Origin: Sediminibacterium sp.
Lineage (GTDB): Bacteria; Bacteroidota; Bacteroidia; Chitinophagales; Chitinophagaceae
Reading direction: 5' to 3'
Assembly: GCA_030158535.1 (NCBI GenBank)
Contig: JAOASV010000076.1
Coordinates: 1-16,091, forward strand
DNA length: 16,091 nt
Under the pieces are notes generated by a model. The model did no database searches, was not told where the DNA came from, and saw only the letters and a program-made list of their open reading frames with translations. Below, in pieces: positions 15,277 to 16,091 of the stretch (the first letter of the stretch is position 1; each line of letters starts with the position of its first letter). A program made the translations under genes and the position numbers.

Positions 15277-16002
15277 ATGATATTTAAGAAACAAACGCTT
15301 TTAGCAGCCCTTGCATTCATCACCATCCTCACCGCTTGCGCTCAAACACCTAAAAAAATGGTGTATGATGGTGCTGCAGAGGATAGAAACCTTGCGGGTT
15401 TTACTAGTATTAATGTGTCTAACGCATTTGATGTGTATATCTCACAGGGCAGTTCTGATGCGGTTGGTGTGAGTGCAGTTGATGCCTCTGCAACAAAAAA
15501 CATAAAAACCTATGTTTCTGGGGGGGTGTTGTATGTGAGTTTTGACAATAAAGGTTGGTCGAGTTGGAAAAACAACAAACTCAAAGCCTATATCACGGTA
15601 AAAAATTTAGAAAAGTTAAGCGTGTCTGGTGCTTGTAATGTTTCTTTTGTGGATGCTATAACAAGCAATCATTTACATATTAGTGTTTCCGGCGCAAGTG
15701 ATATTAAAGGAACTGTAAAAGTGAATTCTTTAAAAGTGGGAGCTAGTGGTGCCTCTAATATCAGTTTGTCTGGCAAAGCCACAGAAACGGATTTTAATGT
15801 TTCGGGTGCTTGTTCTATTAAGTCTATAGACCTTGTAACCGATAATTGTGTGGTGGTAGCTTCGGGTGCATCTAATATTAAACTAACAATCAATCAGTAC
15901 TTAAAAGCCAATATTTCCGGTGCGAGTGATATCAGGTATAAAGGAACGGTAAGCCGTTTTGAAACCCGAACAAGTGGTGCTTCTGATATCAAGCCTTATT
16001 AA
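15277..16002 (+). CDS. Head-GIN domain (DUF2807-type) lipoprotein
   Basis: 241 aa, with a lipoprotein signal: hydrophobic 7-20 and lipobox LTAC with Cys21, so probably membrane-anchored in the periplasm or at the surface. The body (about 40-240) matches the 'putative auto-transporter adhesin, head GIN domain' family common in Bacteroidota: F.SI.V...F.V.I.QG at 42-58, then a ladder of SGA[SC] turns at residues 117, 138, 157, 176, 196, 214 and 233, 18-21 residues apart, usually followed by [DNS][IV]. This suggests a right-handed beta-helix or beta-roll. Function of the family is not established; adhesion is only a name. A weak promoter-like TACGTTTT at 15255-15262 lies just upstream. It is divergent from the thiamin receptor gene, with no sign that it shares its riboswitch. 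Confidence 0.88.
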   Translation: MIFKKQTLLAALAFITILTACAQTPKKMVYDGAAEDRNLAGFTSINVSNAFDVYISQGSSDAVGVSAVDASATKNIKTYVSGGVLYVSFDNKGWSSWKNNKLKAYITVKNLEKLSVSGACNVSFVDAITSNHLHISVSGASDIKGTVKVNSLKVGASGASNISLSGKATETDFNVSGACSIKSIDLVTDNCVVVASGASNIKLTINQYLKANISGASDIRYKGTVSRFETRTSGASDIKPY

Positions 16003-16016
16003 TACGTTGAAATATA

Positions 16017-16048
16017 TTTGGTGAACTAGCCTTCTGGCGTTACCTTTG
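16017..16048 (+). promoter_or_regulatory. Promoter of the initiator tRNA gene
   Basis: TTTG at 16017-16020, a 20-nt spacer and TACCTTTG at 16041-16048 match the Bacteroidota promoter at every consensus position. The tRNA begins 13 nt after the box, giving a short 5' leader. This is the cleanest promoter in the window. Confidence 0.7.
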
Positions 16049-16060
16049 CCCTCCAAACAT

Positions 16061-16091
16061 CGCGAGGTAGAGCAGCGGTAGCTCGTCGGGC
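16061..16091 (+). tRNA. Initiator tRNA-Met (fMet), 5' half, cut by the window end
   Basis: Starts CGCGAGG (acceptor strand), then TAGAGCAGCGGTAGCTC (D arm) and GTCGGGC, the start of the anticodon arm. The three G's of the anticodon stem and the 5' C of the acceptor are typical of bacterial initiator tRNA, and the segment closely resembles the known CGCGGGGTGGAGCAG...GCTCGTCGGGC of fMet tRNA. The window stops just before the expected TCAT of the anticodon loop, so the anticodon itself is not seen. Confidence 0.85.

Noticed and set aside
15625..16000. The repeated SGAS-coding DNA considered as a tandem repeat or CRISPR-like array.
   Set aside because: The repeats are in frame, vary in sequence and encode a protein ladder; there are no constant repeats with unique spacers.
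1..16091. Search by eye for mobile elements, phage genes, toxin-antitoxin pairs and defence genes.
   Set aside because: No transposase, integrase, terminal repeats, or toxin or antitoxin families were recognised; all genes look like housekeeping or metabolic genes with uniform base composition.

Overview
The window looks like ordinary core chromosome of a Bacteroidota bacterium, possibly Chitinophagia/Chitinophagaceae (inference from gene content; the class is less certain than the phylum). Supporting signs are low GC, promoters of the Bacteroidota TTTG/TTG-N~20-TAnnTTTG type, a TonB receptor, a large PIG-L-type deacetylase, a short LuxC-like acyl-CoA reductase divergent from a ferredoxin, and a head-GIN lipoprotein. 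There are no insertion sequences, phage genes, CRISPR arrays or rRNA genes, and no gap without a gene longer than about 235 bases.

Layout. (1) Bases 1-2026, minus strand: gamma-glutamyltransferase followed 24 nt later by the 5' end of a TamB/AsmA-like gene, which runs off the left edge and has no usual start codon. (2) 2142-7692, plus strand: a tight three-gene unit of exported PIG-L deacetylase, SSS-family symporter and cytoplasmic GH13 enzyme. The spacings are 3 nt and an 11-nt overlap, which suggests uptake and breakdown of a glycan or glycoside. (3) 7679-10317, minus strand: a HtrA/DegP protease and a LuxC-like acyl-CoA reductase. The protease gene overlaps the GH13 gene tail to tail, and its likely intrinsic terminator lies inside the GH13 coding region. 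(4) 10380-12893, plus strand: ferredoxin, D-Ala-D-Ala ligase, a membrane PASTA protein and a rhodanese, probably co-transcribed. (5) 12890-15210, minus strand: a TonB-dependent receptor behind a clear TPP riboswitch and a strong promoter, so very probably a thiamin(e)-compound receptor. (6) 15277-16091, plus strand: a lipoprotein with seven SGA[SC] turns, then the first half of an initiator tRNA-Met with its own promoter.

I see no new defence or mobile system. The points most worth checking are the TPP-controlled solitary receptor and its leader, the antisense-embedded terminator, the non-ATG start of the TamB homolog, the overlapping divergent promoters at 10328-10349, and the deacetylase/symporter/GH13 unit.
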